Notes: a model not told the origin generated them from the sequence alone. Shown: positions 8,529-17,610, numbered from the stretch's first letter. The stretch: DNA of 64,000 nucleotides from Bradyrhizobium sp. MOS002 (GCF_003020115.1 NZ_PYFX01000015.1:62001-126000), one strand, 5' to 3'. Numbers and translations: made by a program.

Positions 8529-9743
8529 TCACTTCTTGAGCAGCGGACATTTGGATTCGGAGACCGGGCGGAAGGCGTCCTCGCCCTTCACCGTCTTGAT
8601 GATCTCTAGGTAATCCCACGGTTCCTTGGACTGCTCGGGTGTTTTCACCTTGGCGAGATACATGTCGCGAACGACGCGGCCGTCCTCGCGCAAGCGTCCA
8701 CCATGAACGAATGTATCCTCGATTGGCAGCTCGCGCATCTTGGCCATCGCCTTGGCGGGCTCGTCGGTGCCGGCGGCCTTGATGGCCTTGAGATAATGCA
8801 ACACCGAGCCGTAAACGCCGGTCTGGATCATGGTTGGCATCACCTTGGTGCGCTCGTAGAATTTCCGCGACCATGCACGGGTTGCCTCGTCCATGTTCCA
8901 ATACGACGCCGTGGTCATGTAGGTGCCCTGCGCCGATTTGAGGCCGATCGCGTGCACATCGGTGTCGAACATCAGGAGGCCGACCAGCTTCTGGCCGCCT
9001 TGGACCAGGCCGAACTCGCCGGACTGCTTGATCGCATTGTCCGTGTCCTGGCCGGCATTGGCGAAAGCGACGACGTCCGATTTCGAGCTCTGCGCCTGGA
9101 GTGCAAAGGAGGAGAAATCGGCCGTGTTGGTCGGGTGTTTCACGCCCCCCAAAACCTTGCCACCCATCTCGTTGATGAAGCGCGTAGCGTCCTTCTCGAG
9201 CTGCTGGCCGAAGGCGTAGTCGGCGGTGATGAAGTACCAGGATTTTCCGCCTTCCTTGATCACGGCGGAGGCCGTCACCTTCGACAGCGCGTAGGTATCG
9301 TAGGTGAAATGCACGGTGTTCGGGCTGCAAAGCTCGTCAGTCAGCGAACTCGCGCCGGGGCCGGAGAGCAGCGCGATCTTGTTGCGCTCGCGCACCATGT
9401 TGTGCACGGCGATCGCGATGCCGGAATTGGGGATGTCGACGACGGCATCGACCTTGCCGTTGTCGAACCAGCCCCGCACGATCTGCACGCCGACGTCGGT
9501 CTTCATCTGGTGGTCGGCACTGATGATCTCGATCGGCTTGCCGAGCACAGTGGGCCCGAATTCCTCCACCGCCATTTTCGCGGCTTCCACGGAGCCCGGC
9601 CCGCTGTTGTCGCGGCCCCAGCTCGACAGATCCGTCAGCACGCCGATCCGCACGGCGTCGTCGGAGATCTGCGCGTTCGCAACGGTGGTCATGGCAGCCG
9701 AAGTCATGGCCGCGAGCATGGCGCAGGCCAAAAGCCCTCTCAT
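8529..9743 (-). CDS. ABC transporter substrate-binding protein, branched-chain amino acid (LivK) type
   Basis: A 404-residue periplasmic binding protein of the Peripla_BP_6 class. It has a signal peptide (MRGLLACAMLAAMTSAAM..., cleavage likely after ANA at about residue 24), then DDAVRIGVLTDLSSWGRDNSGPGSVEAAKMAVEEFG. In rhizobia this large family binds aromatic acids, amides and other small organics besides amino acids. No permease or ATPase gene lies beside it in the window, so it is either an orphan or works with a distant transporter. It is the first gene of a three-gene - strand operon. Confidence 0.85.
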   Translation of the reverse strand: MRGLLACAMLAAMTSAAMTTVANAQISDDAVRIGVLTDLSSWGRDNSGPGSVEAAKMAVEEFGPTVLGKPIEIISADHQMKTDVGVQIVRGWFDNGKVDAVVDIPNSGIAIAVHNMVRERNKIALLSGPGASSLTDELCSPNTVHFTYDTYALSKVTASAVIKEGGKSWYFITADYAFGQQLEKDATRFINEMGGKVLGGVKHPTNTADFSSFALQAQSSKSDVVAFANAGQDTDNAIKQSGEFGLVQGGQKLVGLLMFDTDVHAIGLKSAQGTYMTTASYWNMDEATRAWSRKFYERTKVMPTMIQTGVYGSVLHYLKAIKAAGTDEPAKAMAKMRELPIEDTFVHGGRLREDGRVVRDMYLAKVKTPEQSKEPWDYLEIIKTVKGEDAFRPVSESKCPLLKK

Positions 9744-9804
9744 CGTCGTTCCCTCTTGTTTATGGGCCGCTTGGCGCGGCTGGTCGTTGTGGCATTAAAT
9801 TAGA

Positions 9805-9816
9805 TATTAGCTAATA
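9805..9816. promoter_or_regulatory. Perfect 12-bp palindrome, candidate operator for the binding-protein operon
   Basis: TATTAGCTAATA is a perfect palindrome in an AT-rich patch 62 bp before the start of the substrate-binding protein gene. The surrounding 9790-9830 is the only AT-rich stretch nearby and probably contains the promoter. Position and symmetry fit an operator, perhaps for the IclR protein of the operon, but no binding family could be assigned from the sequence. Confidence 0.4.
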
Positions 9817-9843
9817 AGTTTGTCAATAGCGAATAAAAGCTCC

Positions 9844-9974
9844 CCGTCGTTCCGGCGAAGGCCGGGACCCATACCGCGCGATCTCGCGATGCCGGGCGGT
9901 CGCAGTACCGGAGCACGAGTCTTCGCCAAACTCCTCCCTGTGGTTATGGGTCCCGGCCTTCGCCGGGATGACGG
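9844..9974. repeat. Palindromic intergenic repeat (type 2)
   Basis: Thirty-base arms in inverted orientation, at 9844-9873 (…GGCGAAGGCCGGGACCCATA) and 9945-9974 (TATGGGTCCCGGCCTTCGCC…), enclose about 70 bp. It resembles the frequent 'CCGGCGAAGGCCGGGACCC' repeats of Bradyrhizobium. It sits between divergent genes. The rest of 9744-10092 shows only the AT-rich palindrome and no ORF I would support. Confidence 0.75.
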
Positions 9975-10092
9975 TGAGGAGGCAGTGGCGCGAAAATCTC
10001 GTATCGTGATCTTGGGGAGAACTAACACGCCCGCAAGTTGCAACCGCCACAACGATTGGCCATGATGCCACCCAGGAATCTTGGGGCATGGC

Positions 10093-11394
10093 ATGACGGC
10101 AGCAGCGGGAGTCTCCACGGCGGCGGAGAAATCGACGACGGCGCATGTGGTGTGGGCGAGCGCGCTCGGGACCGCGATCGAGTGGTACGACTTCTTGATC
10201 TACGGCACGGCCGCCGCACTCGTATTCAACAAGCTGTTCTTCCCGAGCTTCGATCCCTTCGTCGGCACGCTGGCGGCGTTCTCGACCTATGCGGTCGGCT
10301 TCGTCGCGCGGCCGATCGGCGGCGCGATCATCGGACATTATGGCGACCGGCTCGGCCGCAAGAAGATGCTGGTCGCGACCATGATCGCAATGGGACTGGG
10401 CACGTTCCTGATCGGTTGCCTGCCGACCTACAGCCAGATCGGCGTCTGGGCGCCGATCTTCCTCGTCATTTTGCGCTTCGTCCAGGGCATCGGGCTCGGT
10501 GGCGAGTGGAGCGGCGCCGTGGTCATGGTGGCCGAGCATGCCGGCAACCGTCGCGGTTTCTACGGCAGCCTGGTGCAGATCGGCTTCCCCGTCGGCGTCG
10601 CGGCGTCCACCGGCATTTTTGGTCTGATGACGCAGCTGCCCGAAGCGGACTTCCTGAGCTGGGGCTGGCGCGTGCCGTTTCTGATCAGCATCCTGCTCGT
10701 CGGCGTCGGCTTCATCGTGCGGCTGAAACTCGCGGAGACGCCGCACTTCAAGGAGGTGCTCGAGCGCAAGGAGGTCCTGGCGCAGCCGGCGCTGGAAGTC
10801 TTGCGCCGCGACTGGCACAGCTTCCTGCTGGCGATCGGCATCACTGTGTCCGAAGTCGGGCTCGCTTATCTCCTCACTGTTTTCACCGTGGTCTATGCCA
10901 CGACACAGCTCGGCCTGCCGCGGCAGGTGATCCTGAACGCGGTGGTCTATGCCGCGCTCGTCGAGCTCGCGACGCTGCCCCTCGCCGGCTGGCTGTCCGA
11001 CATCTTCGGCCGCAAAGCGCTGTATCTCGCCGGCGGCGTGTTCTCGGTGGCGCTGGCGTTTCCGTTGTTCTGGTTCCTCGACACCAGGGAGCCGGCGCTG
11101 ATCACGCTCGCGCTCGTCGTCACGATGACACTGACGCATGCGCTGCTGTTCGGGCCGAAGGCGGCCTTCATGCCGGAGCTGTTCCGCACCCAGGTGCGCT
11201 ACAGCGGCGCATCGCTGGGAGCCAACGTTGCCGCCGCGCTGAGCGGCGGCTTCTCGCCGCTGATTGCGACGGCACTGCTGGCATGGGCCGGTTCTTATTG
11301 GGCCGTGTCGGTCTACATCATCGCACTGTCGATCGTCACCATCATCGCGACGCTGATGGCGCCGGAGACGGCGCGGGACCAGCTCAGGTTCTGA
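10093..11394 (+). CDS. MFS transporter, metabolite:H+ symporter (MHS/ShiA-KgtP-like) family
   Basis: A 433-residue inner-membrane transporter with about twelve hydrophobic segments. The MHS-type start is clear: ALGTAIEWYDFLIYGTAAAL. The MFS loop motif is GHYGDRLGRKKML (about residues 80-92), and GLGGEWSGAVVMVAEHAG lies in the middle. The ATG at 10093 is preferred; a TTG at 10081 is in frame upstream. Relatives carry organic acids such as shikimate, 2-oxoglutarate or dicarboxylates together with protons. It stands alone, about 180 bp before the FAH-family gene in the same direction, so shared function is possible. Confidence 0.85.
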   Translation: MTAAAGVSTAAEKSTTAHVVWASALGTAIEWYDFLIYGTAAALVFNKLFFPSFDPFVGTLAAFSTYAVGFVARPIGGAIIGHYGDRLGRKKMLVATMIAMGLGTFLIGCLPTYSQIGVWAPIFLVILRFVQGIGLGGEWSGAVVMVAEHAGNRRGFYGSLVQIGFPVGVAASTGIFGLMTQLPEADFLSWGWRVPFLISILLVGVGFIVRLKLAETPHFKEVLERKEVLAQPALEVLRRDWHSFLLAIGITVSEVGLAYLLTVFTVVYATTQLGLPRQVILNAVVYAALVELATLPLAGWLSDIFGRKALYLAGGVFSVALAFPLFWFLDTREPALITLALVVTMTLTHALLFGPKAAFMPELFRTQVRYSGASLGANVAAALSGGFSPLIATALLAWAGSYWAVSVYIIALSIVTIIATLMAPETARDQLRF

Positions 11395-11452
11395 GGATCG
11401 CCTTCGTCAGGTCTGCCGCGCGAGCGGGCCACGGCAACAGGTAGCTGGCTCT

Positions 11453-11468
11453 CATCGATAAAACGATG
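11453..11468. promoter_or_regulatory. Inverted repeat CATCG-N6-CGATG upstream of the FAH-family gene
   Basis: CATCGATAAAACGATG lies about 100 bp before the start at 11571, in the only AT-containing part of the 176-bp gap. It is a possible regulator site. The repeat is short and occurs once, so this is weak. Confidence 0.2.
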
Positions 11469-11570
11469 CCGCGTCGCGCCCGTCCAGCATTGCCGGCACA
11501 CGGAATATCGATTATCAGCCGATCCGGCGCGCATGAAGCTGCCCAAGGAACAGAAAAGGGAGCGCAAAAC

Positions 11571-12368
11571 ATGAAGAAGATCTCACCTACGCGACGGGAG
11601 TTGCTCGCAATTGCGGCGGCGGCAAGTGCTGCGTCAATCGCGGAAGTTGCGCCGGCTGCGGCGCAGGCCGGGCCGAAACCGATCTTTCCGGTGCCGATGG
11701 TCACCATCCCGATCGTCGGCGAAGCCCAGGTGTTCCAGGTCCGTCGCATCTACTGCATCGGGCGCAACTATGCGGCGCACGCGATCGAGCGCGGCTCGGA
11801 CCCGAACCGCGAGCCGCCGTTCTTCTTCCAGAAGCCGACCGACGCAATCCAGAACGTCGCTGTGGGCGAGGTTGCCGATCATCCCTACCCGTCGCTGACC
11901 AAGAACTATCACCACGAGGTCGAGCTGGTCGCCGCGCTGAAATCCGGTGGCAGCAACATCCCGGCAGAGAAGGCGCTTGACCATGTCTATGGCTATGCGC
12001 TTGGCCTGGACATGACCCGGCGCGATCTCCAGAACGGGATGGCCGCGGAGAAGAAGCCTTGGGAGATCGGCAAGAGCTTTGACCACGCCGCGGTGATCGG
12101 CCCGATCCTCCCGGCCAGCAAGACCGGTCATTTCGACAAGGGCGCCATTTCGCTGGCGATCAACGGGACGGTGAAGCAGAGTTCGGATCTCAGCAAGATG
12201 ATCTGGAGCGTGGCCGAGCAGATCGCAAAACTGTCGGAAGCGTTCGAGCTGAAGGCCGGCGACATCATCTATTCCGGTACGCCGGAGAACGTCGGTCCGG
12301 TCGTGAAGGGCGACGTGCTCTTGTGTAAGCTCGACGGCTTGCCGGACATGTCGATCAAGATCGTCTGA
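11571..12368 (+). CDS. Fumarylacetoacetate hydrolase family protein with Tat signal peptide
   Basis: A 265-residue protein. Residues about 55-265 are a FAH-family fold as in fumarylpyruvate/acylpyruvate hydrolases: IYCIGRNYAAHAIERG, PPFFFQKPTDAI, NYHHEVELVAALKSGG, YALGLDMTRRDLQ, GDIIYSGTPENVGPV. The metal ligands (E in HHEVEL, D in GLDMTRRD) are present. Unusually, the N-terminus SPTRRELLAIAAAASAAS followed by APAAAQA reads as a twin-arginine signal peptide, so the enzyme would be folded and exported to the periplasm. The ATG at 11571 follows AAGGGAGCGCAAAAC. Confidence 0.85.
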   Translation: MKKISPTRRELLAIAAAASAASIAEVAPAAAQAGPKPIFPVPMVTIPIVGEAQVFQVRRIYCIGRNYAAHAIERGSDPNREPPFFFQKPTDAIQNVAVGEVADHPYPSLTKNYHHEVELVAALKSGGSNIPAEKALDHVYGYALGLDMTRRDLQNGMAAEKKPWEIGKSFDHAAVIGPILPASKTGHFDKGAISLAINGTVKQSSDLSKMIWSVAEQIAKLSEAFELKAGDIIYSGTPENVGPVVKGDVLLCKLDGLPDMSIKIV

Positions 12369-12491
12369 TTGTCTTTCGCTTGCGCACCGCCACCGTGGCC
12401 CTTACGCCGCGGTGGTCTTCGGCCGCAATCGATCGACGGTCCGTGCGATCAGCGGCCACCTCCCGCACCGTCGGACCGATGCTGCTCCGAT

Positions 12492-13343
12492 CTAGGGCTG
12501 GCCGAGGATCTTCTTCGCGGCGCGAAGATGCGGCTTGTCGATCATCTGGCCGTCGAGGCGCAGCGTGCCGGACTTCGGATTGCTCGCGAACGCGGCGATC
12601 ACCTTCTCCGCCCAATTGCGCTCGGCCTCGGTCGGTTCGAACGCCGCGTTGACCACGTCGACGTGTTTGGGATGGATCAGCGCTTTCGCCGAAAAACCGT
12701 CGCGCCGCGCCGCGCGCGTTTCCTGTTCGAGCCCGGTGAGATTGTCGATATCGGTATAGACAGTGTCGATCGGCGCGACCTCGGCCGCGGCGGCTGCCAT
12801 CAGGCAGAGATCGCGGGCCAGACGATAAGGGCTGTGGAACACGCCGCCTGACGCCTTTTCGGTGGCGCCGAGCGAGGCCGAGAGATCTTCCGCGCCCCAC
12901 ATCAGGCCCGCGAGGCGAGGGGAGCAGCCCTTGTAGCTGCCGAGCCCGAAGATCGATCCTGCGGTTTCGGTCGCGACGCAGACGATGCGTGTTGAGCCGA
13001 TGGCGATACCAGCCGCAGCTTCCAAAGCTTCGAGCCAGGTCGCGACCTGCCGCACGTCGTCGCCGCCCTGCGATTTCGGCAGCACGATGCCGTCGGGCCT
13101 GCCTGGAATCACCGCGGCGAGGTCACCGAGCGTCATGCCGGTGTCGAGCGCGTTGACGCGGACATAGAGCTGATGGGGCTTGTTGCGGCCCTTCAGCATC
13201 GCCAGCGTCAACCCGCGCGCCTCCGGCTTCTTGTCGGTGACGACGGAATCCTCGAGATCGATGATCAGCGCGTCGGCGTTGCCTTCGCTGGCCTTCTCGA
13301 ATTTGCGCGGGGAGTCGCCCGGCACGAATAGCATCGAACGCAT
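12492..13343 (-). CDS. HpcH/HpaI (CitE-like) CoA-ester lyase
   Basis: A 283-residue protein of the citrate lyase beta/malyl-CoA lyase family, which cleaves or forms (3S)-malyl-, citramalyl- or methylmalyl-CoA. Motifs: RSMLFVPGDSPRKFEKA at the start, ALIIDLEDSV, the arginine in YVRVNAL, the Mg ligand glutamate in VATETAGSIFGL and the ED of MWGAEDLSASLG. The ATG at 13343 shares one base with the TGA stop of the MaoC gene, so the two are translationally coupled; a longer start at 13382 would run into that gene. The pairing with a MaoC hydratase suggests a hydration-then-cleavage sequence on a C4-C5 CoA ester. Confidence 0.85.
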   Translation of the reverse strand: MRSMLFVPGDSPRKFEKASEGNADALIIDLEDSVVTDKKPEARGLTLAMLKGRNKPHQLYVRVNALDTGMTLGDLAAVIPGRPDGIVLPKSQGGDDVRQVATWLEALEAAAGIAIGSTRIVCVATETAGSIFGLGSYKGCSPRLAGLMWGAEDLSASLGATEKASGGVFHSPYRLARDLCLMAAAAAEVAPIDTVYTDIDNLTGLEQETRAARRDGFSAKALIHPKHVDVVNAAFEPTEAERNWAEKVIAAFASNPKSGTLRLDGQMIDKPHLRAAKKILGQP

Positions 13344-13795
13344 CAGACCGGCCTCTTGTGCATCATCGCCATGCGGCGGCATTTTCCGACGATCTCGTCG
13401 TTCTGGTTGAGAGCATGGTGCTCGAACTCGACGATGCCCGCCTTGGGGCGCGATTTGGATTCTCTCAACGAAAGCACCTTCGTCGTCGCCCGCAACGTGT
13501 CGCCATGGAAGACCGGTTTCGGAAAAATGACGTCGGTCATGCCGAGATTGGCAACGGTGGTCCCCATGGTCGTATCATAGACCGTCATGCCGATCATGAT
13601 GCCGAGGGTGTAAAGGCTGTTGAAAATGCGCTGGCCGAACTCGGTCTGGGCCGAAAAATGTGCGTCGATGTGCAGCGGCTGCGGATTGAGCGTCAGCAGG
13701 CTGAACATGGTGTTGTCCATCTCCGTGACGGTCCGGGTCAGGGGATGCCTGAATTCCTGGCCCACGGAAAAATCTTCGAAATAAAGTCCGGCCAT
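13343..13795 (-). CDS. MaoC family dehydratase/hydratase
   Basis: A 150-residue single hot-dog domain. It begins GLYFEDFSVGQEFRHPLTRTVTE and carries the family histidine in LLTLNPQPLHIDAHF. The usual hydratase-2 signature has Asp before NPxH; here the region reads TLNPQPLH, so the Asp position is not conserved. It overlaps the CoA-lyase start by one base. Probably it hydrates an unsaturated CoA ester that the lyase then splits, as in mesaconyl/itaconyl-CoA routes; this is inference from context. Confidence 0.8.
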   Translation of the reverse strand: MAGLYFEDFSVGQEFRHPLTRTVTEMDNTMFSLLTLNPQPLHIDAHFSAQTEFGQRIFNSLYTLGIMIGMTVYDTTMGTTVANLGMTDVIFPKPVFHGDTLRATTKVLSLRESKSRPKAGIVEFEHHALNQNDEIVGKCRRMAMMHKRPV

Positions 13796-14024
13796 TGCGG
13801 TCTTCCTCCCTGCGAAATAACCGCGCGCTCATACCGTCGCGCCGCATGATCCTATGCATGGTACACACATTTGGCAGGCAAATTCACGTACCTGTATCCG
13901 GCTTTTCGAGCTAAAGAACGCAAGCGGAGCACGTCCGGGCACAGCAATCAGCCACGGCCGTCGCGTGGGAAACGCGGAGAGATGGGAGATTGGTTGTCCC
14001 GGCTCCCAACAAGGAGATCACGAA

Positions 14025-15191
14025 ATGGATTTTGCGCTCACCGATCAGCAGGAAGCCATTCGTGATGCCATCGCAAAGATCTGCGAAGGCTTTGACGATG
14101 CCTATTGGCTAGAAAAGGACCACGACGGCGGCTTTCCGCACGACTTCCACAAGGCGCTGGCAGATGCCGGCTGGCTCGGCATCTGCGTGCCCGAAGCCTA
14201 CGGCGGCTCCGGGCTCGGCATCACCGAAGCCACGATCATGATGCGCACCATCGCGGAATCCGGCGCTGGCATGTCCGGCGCCTCCGCAGTGCACATCAAC
14301 GTGTTCGGCCTCAATCCCGTTGTCGTGTTCGGCACTGAAGAACAGCGCAAGCGCATGCTGCCGCCGATGGTCGAGGGCCGCGAGAAGGCGTGCTTTGCCG
14401 TCACCGAGCCCAACACCGGCCTCAACACCACCCAGCTCAAGACCCGCGCGGTGGCCAAGAACGACCGGTACATCGTCAACGGCCAGAAGGTGTGGATCTC
14501 GACCGCGCAGGTCGCGCACAAGATTTTGCTTTTGGCGCGCACCACGCCGCTGGAGGACGTGCGCTCGCCGACGCATGGGCTGAGCCTGTTCTACACCGAC
14601 TTCGATCGCAACAAGATCAAAGTCCACGAGATCGAGAAGATGGGCCGCAAGGCCGTCGATTCCAACGAGCTGTTCTTCGAGGATTTCGAGATCCCGATGG
14701 AAGACCGGATCGGCGAAGAAGGCAAAGGCTTCCAGTATATTCTCGAAGGCATGAACCCGGAGCGCATTCTGATCGCAGCGGAAGCCGTCGGCCTCGGTAA
14801 GCTCGCGTTGTCGCGCGCGACCGAATACGCCAAGACCCGCGTGGTGTTCAACCGGCCCATCGGCAAGAACCAGGGCATTCAGCATCCGCTGGCCGTAAAC
14901 TGGGTTGAGCTCGAGGCGGCCTGGTTGATGGTGATGTCGGCGGCCTGGCAATACGACAAGGGCATGCCTTGCGGCGGCGCCGCCAATGCCGCGAAATACA
15001 TTGCGGGTGAAGCCGGATATCATGCCTGCGAGCAAGCGGTGATGACCCATGGCGGCTTCGGATATGCCAAGGAGTTCCACGTCGAGCGTTACTTGCGCGA
15101 AGTCCTGATCCCGCGCATCGCACCGGTCAGCCCGCAGCTTGCACTCAGCTTCATTGCGGAAAAGGTACTTGGACTGGCCAAGTCATACTAG
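14025..15191 (+). CDS. Acyl-CoA dehydrogenase
   Basis: A 388-residue FAD acyl-CoA dehydrogenase. Motifs: MDFALTDQQEAIRDAI, CFAVTEPNTGLNTTQLKT (FAD/substrate loop), VNGQKVWISTAQVA, and the C-terminal HGGFGYAKEFHVERYLREV with the catalytic-base glutamate of KEFHVER. The start at 14025 is preceded by AAGGAG at 14011-14016. It is divergent from the MaoC/CoA-lyase operon and convergent with an acyl-CoA ligase, so these genes may belong to one acid-degradation route. The 229-bp gap before it (13796-14024) must hold divergent promoters, but I could not identify elements. Confidence 0.9.
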   Translation: MDFALTDQQEAIRDAIAKICEGFDDAYWLEKDHDGGFPHDFHKALADAGWLGICVPEAYGGSGLGITEATIMMRTIAESGAGMSGASAVHINVFGLNPVVVFGTEEQRKRMLPPMVEGREKACFAVTEPNTGLNTTQLKTRAVAKNDRYIVNGQKVWISTAQVAHKILLLARTTPLEDVRSPTHGLSLFYTDFDRNKIKVHEIEKMGRKAVDSNELFFEDFEIPMEDRIGEEGKGFQYILEGMNPERILIAAEAVGLGKLALSRATEYAKTRVVFNRPIGKNQGIQHPLAVNWVELEAAWLMVMSAAWQYDKGMPCGGAANAAKYIAGEAGYHACEQAVMTHGGFGYAKEFHVERYLREVLIPRIAPVSPQLALSFIAEKVLGLAKSY

Positions 15192-15288
15192 GCTCGACCG
15201 CACCGTTGCGGGACCCTGCGATAGTCGCGCCGTAGCATCGCGACGCGCTATCGGCGTAGTTTCGTCAATGAAGCGAAGCTCGTAGACG

Positions 15289-16872
15289 TTATTCGGCAGC
15301 GATCCGGTCCATCGCCATGGCCCGAAGCCGGGCGCGCTGGATCTTGACGCCGTTGGCACTGTCGGTGACTGGGAAGGCCTCCACAACATAGATCCGCGCC
15401 GGGACCTTGTAGCCGGCGAGCCGCTCGCGCAGGCGCGCGATCAACGCGTCCTGCCGCGGTGGCTCGTGGAGTTCCTGGGCGAGGATCACGAAGGCGACGC
15501 AGCGGGCGTTTCCCTTCAGATCGACCGCGACGACCTGGGCGTCGGCCACACCCGCGCACGATTTGAGCTCGTCCTCGATCTCGCCGGGCGCGACGAGGAA
15601 GCCGCCGAGCCGCATGGCGTCGCCCGCGCGGGTCTCGTAGACGAAGGAGCCGTCGCCGCGCAGCCGGCCGATATCGCCGGTGCGGAAAAAGCCGTCCGCG
15701 GTGATGGCGTCGCGCGTGGCCTCGGGATTGTTGTAGTAGCCGAGGAAGCGTGACGGCACGCGGATCTCGATCTCGCCGGAGACGCCGCGAGCCGCGAGTT
15801 CGCCGGTCTCGGTGTCGCGCACGCGGACCTTGGCCTCCGGCGACATCGGCCAACCGCCGCCCTCGATGCGATCGGTGAAGGCGTCACTCGAGCGTGCGAT
15901 CGAGAACAGTGCCTGCACCTCGCTCGAACCGTAGAGACCGTGCAACGGCATGGCGCGCGCCTCGGCCTCCGTAGCGAGCTCGCGCCAGCCGGGCTGGAAC
16001 GCGGCAAAGCCGCAGACCTCGAGATGCGGAAACGGACGCGGTGCGTCGGTGAGCGCGAGGATGCGGCGGAACATCTCGTCCGAGCCAAAGGCGTGCGTGA
16101 TCTCGCACTCGCGGAGAATCTCCAGTGCCGGCGCCGCTTCGAAAGCGTCGAGCGCATGAACGGTCGCGCCCGCTGCGATGAAGCCAAGCAGGCTCGTCAT
16201 GCCGAAGGTGCCGCAGAACGGCAGCATGGCTAGCAGCGAATGGCGTTGCGGCGAGAGTTTTAGCGCTTCGGCGACGGAGGCGGCGTGCGTGGCCAACGTT
16301 CGCTGCGAATGCGCGACAAGCTTCGGTCCCTTGGTGGTGCCCGATGTCGTGTAGAGCAGCAAAGGCAGATCGACGTCCTCCTCCTCCGGCGAAGCCGGCG
16401 GATAGAACTTGTCGAAGGCGTCGAAGCGCACGCATGGCCATTGGGCGGGAATCTCATCCGGGCCCACAACTGCAAGCTCTCGCAGCGCAGGCACCTCGTC
16501 CTTGCCAACGTCGGCGAGAATAGCGGCAAAGTCGATCGAGCGGAACGCGGCTTCGATCACCATCAGTCGGGCGCCGGACAGCTTCAGGAGATGCGCGACC
16601 TCCGCGCTGCGGTAGCGTGTATTGACGGCGGCGACGATTGCCCCACGCCGGGCGGCGGCGAACAGCAGGGCGATCCATTCGAGCCGGTTGACCAGCCAGA
16701 CCGCGACGACATCGCCCTTGCCGATACTGTGCGCGGCAAGCCAGGCGGCGGTCTGCTCGATCTTTTCCGAGAATTCCGCGCGCGACACCGGCGTGCCGTC
16801 GAACACGAAGGCCGGATCGGCGGCGGCCCCGGTCCGGATCAGCGATAGCAGCGAAAATACGTTGGCGCTCAT
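15289..16872 (-). CDS. AMP-forming acyl-CoA synthetase/ligase (class I adenylate-forming)
   Basis: A 527-residue ligase that would activate a carboxylic acid to its acyl-CoA with ATP. Core motifs: the P-loop LLYTTSGTTKGPKL (about residues 170-184), LYGSSEVQALF, and FFRTGDIGRLRGDGSFVYETRAGD before the C-terminal domain, with the late lysine in SANGVKIQRARLR. Substrate class cannot be read. It is convergent with the acyl-CoA dehydrogenase and transcribed downstream of upp, from which it is 33 bp away. Confidence 0.85.
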   Translation of the reverse strand: MSANVFSLLSLIRTGAAADPAFVFDGTPVSRAEFSEKIEQTAAWLAAHSIGKGDVVAVWLVNRLEWIALLFAAARRGAIVAAVNTRYRSAEVAHLLKLSGARLMVIEAAFRSIDFAAILADVGKDEVPALRELAVVGPDEIPAQWPCVRFDAFDKFYPPASPEEEDVDLPLLLYTTSGTTKGPKLVAHSQRTLATHAASVAEALKLSPQRHSLLAMLPFCGTFGMTSLLGFIAAGATVHALDAFEAAPALEILRECEITHAFGSDEMFRRILALTDAPRPFPHLEVCGFAAFQPGWRELATEAEARAMPLHGLYGSSEVQALFSIARSSDAFTDRIEGGGWPMSPEAKVRVRDTETGELAARGVSGEIEIRVPSRFLGYYNNPEATRDAITADGFFRTGDIGRLRGDGSFVYETRAGDAMRLGGFLVAPGEIEDELKSCAGVADAQVVAVDLKGNARCVAFVILAQELHEPPRQDALIARLRERLAGYKVPARIYVVEAFPVTDSANGVKIQRARLRAMAMDRIAAE

Positions 16873-16905
16873 GGCAACCGGACTAACCCGATCGCGCGAA
16901 CCTGT

Positions 16906-17541
16906 CTACTTGGTGCCGAACATCCGGTCGCCGGCGTCGCCCAGCCCCGGCACGATGTAGCCGTGATCGTTGAGGCACTCGTCGATCGCGGCGGTCCAGA
17001 CCGGAACGTCCGGATGCTCGCTCTGGAACTGCGCGATGCCTTCAGGCGCGGCCAGGAGGCAGACGAAGCGGATGTCGCGGGCGCCGCGCGCCTTCAGCAG
17101 CGAGGCGCCGGCGCAGGCCGAGTTGCCGGTCGCGAGCATCGGGTCCATCAGGATCACGGTGCGGTCCGACAGGTCCTGCGGCGCCTTGAAGTAATATTCG
17201 ACGGCCTGCAATGTTTCAGGGTCGCGGTAGAGCCCGATATGGGCGATGCGCGCCGAGGGCATCAGCGCCAGCATGCCGTCGAGGAAGCCGACGCCGGCGC
17301 GCAGGATCGGCGCCAGCGTAAGCTTCTTGCCGGCGATCTTGGGCGCCCGCATCGGCGAGATCGGCGTCTCGATATCGACCAGCTCAAGCGGCAGGTCGCG
17401 CGTCACCTCGTAGCCGAGCAGCATCCCGATCTCGTTCAGGATCTCGCGAAAGCTCTTGGTCGAGCGGTCCTTCTCCCGCATCAGGGAGAGCTTGTGCTGG
17501 ACCAGGGGATGGGCGACCACGTTGACGTTGCTGATGCTCAT
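16906..17541 (-). CDS. upp: Uracil phosphoribosyltransferase
   Basis: A 211-residue salvage enzyme making UMP from uracil and PRPP. Characteristic segments are VNVVAHPLVQHKLSLMREKDRSTKSFR, LAPILRAGVGFLDGML, the PRPP loop VILMDPMLATGNSA (about residues 130-143), and the uracil-binding C-terminus DECLNDHGYIVPGLGDAGDRMFGTK. Length and motifs are normal for the family. Confidence 0.97.
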   Translation of the reverse strand: MSISNVNVVAHPLVQHKLSLMREKDRSTKSFREILNEIGMLLGYEVTRDLPLELVDIETPISPMRAPKIAGKKLTLAPILRAGVGFLDGMLALMPSARIAHIGLYRDPETLQAVEYYFKAPQDLSDRTVILMDPMLATGNSACAGASLLKARGARDIRFVCLLAAPEGIAQFQSEHPDVPVWTAAIDECLNDHGYIVPGLGDAGDRMFGTK

Positions 17542-17610
17542 GAAACCGATCTACACGGTTCCATGAAATTTCGCCAGATCGGCCGGGTATTTTCCGCGGG
17601 ATACGTGGCC

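Noticed and set aside
12369..12491. Hairpin-like GC-rich gap between the FAH gene and the CoA-lyase gene
   Set aside because: Only short imperfect stems and no T tract; not strong enough to call a terminator.
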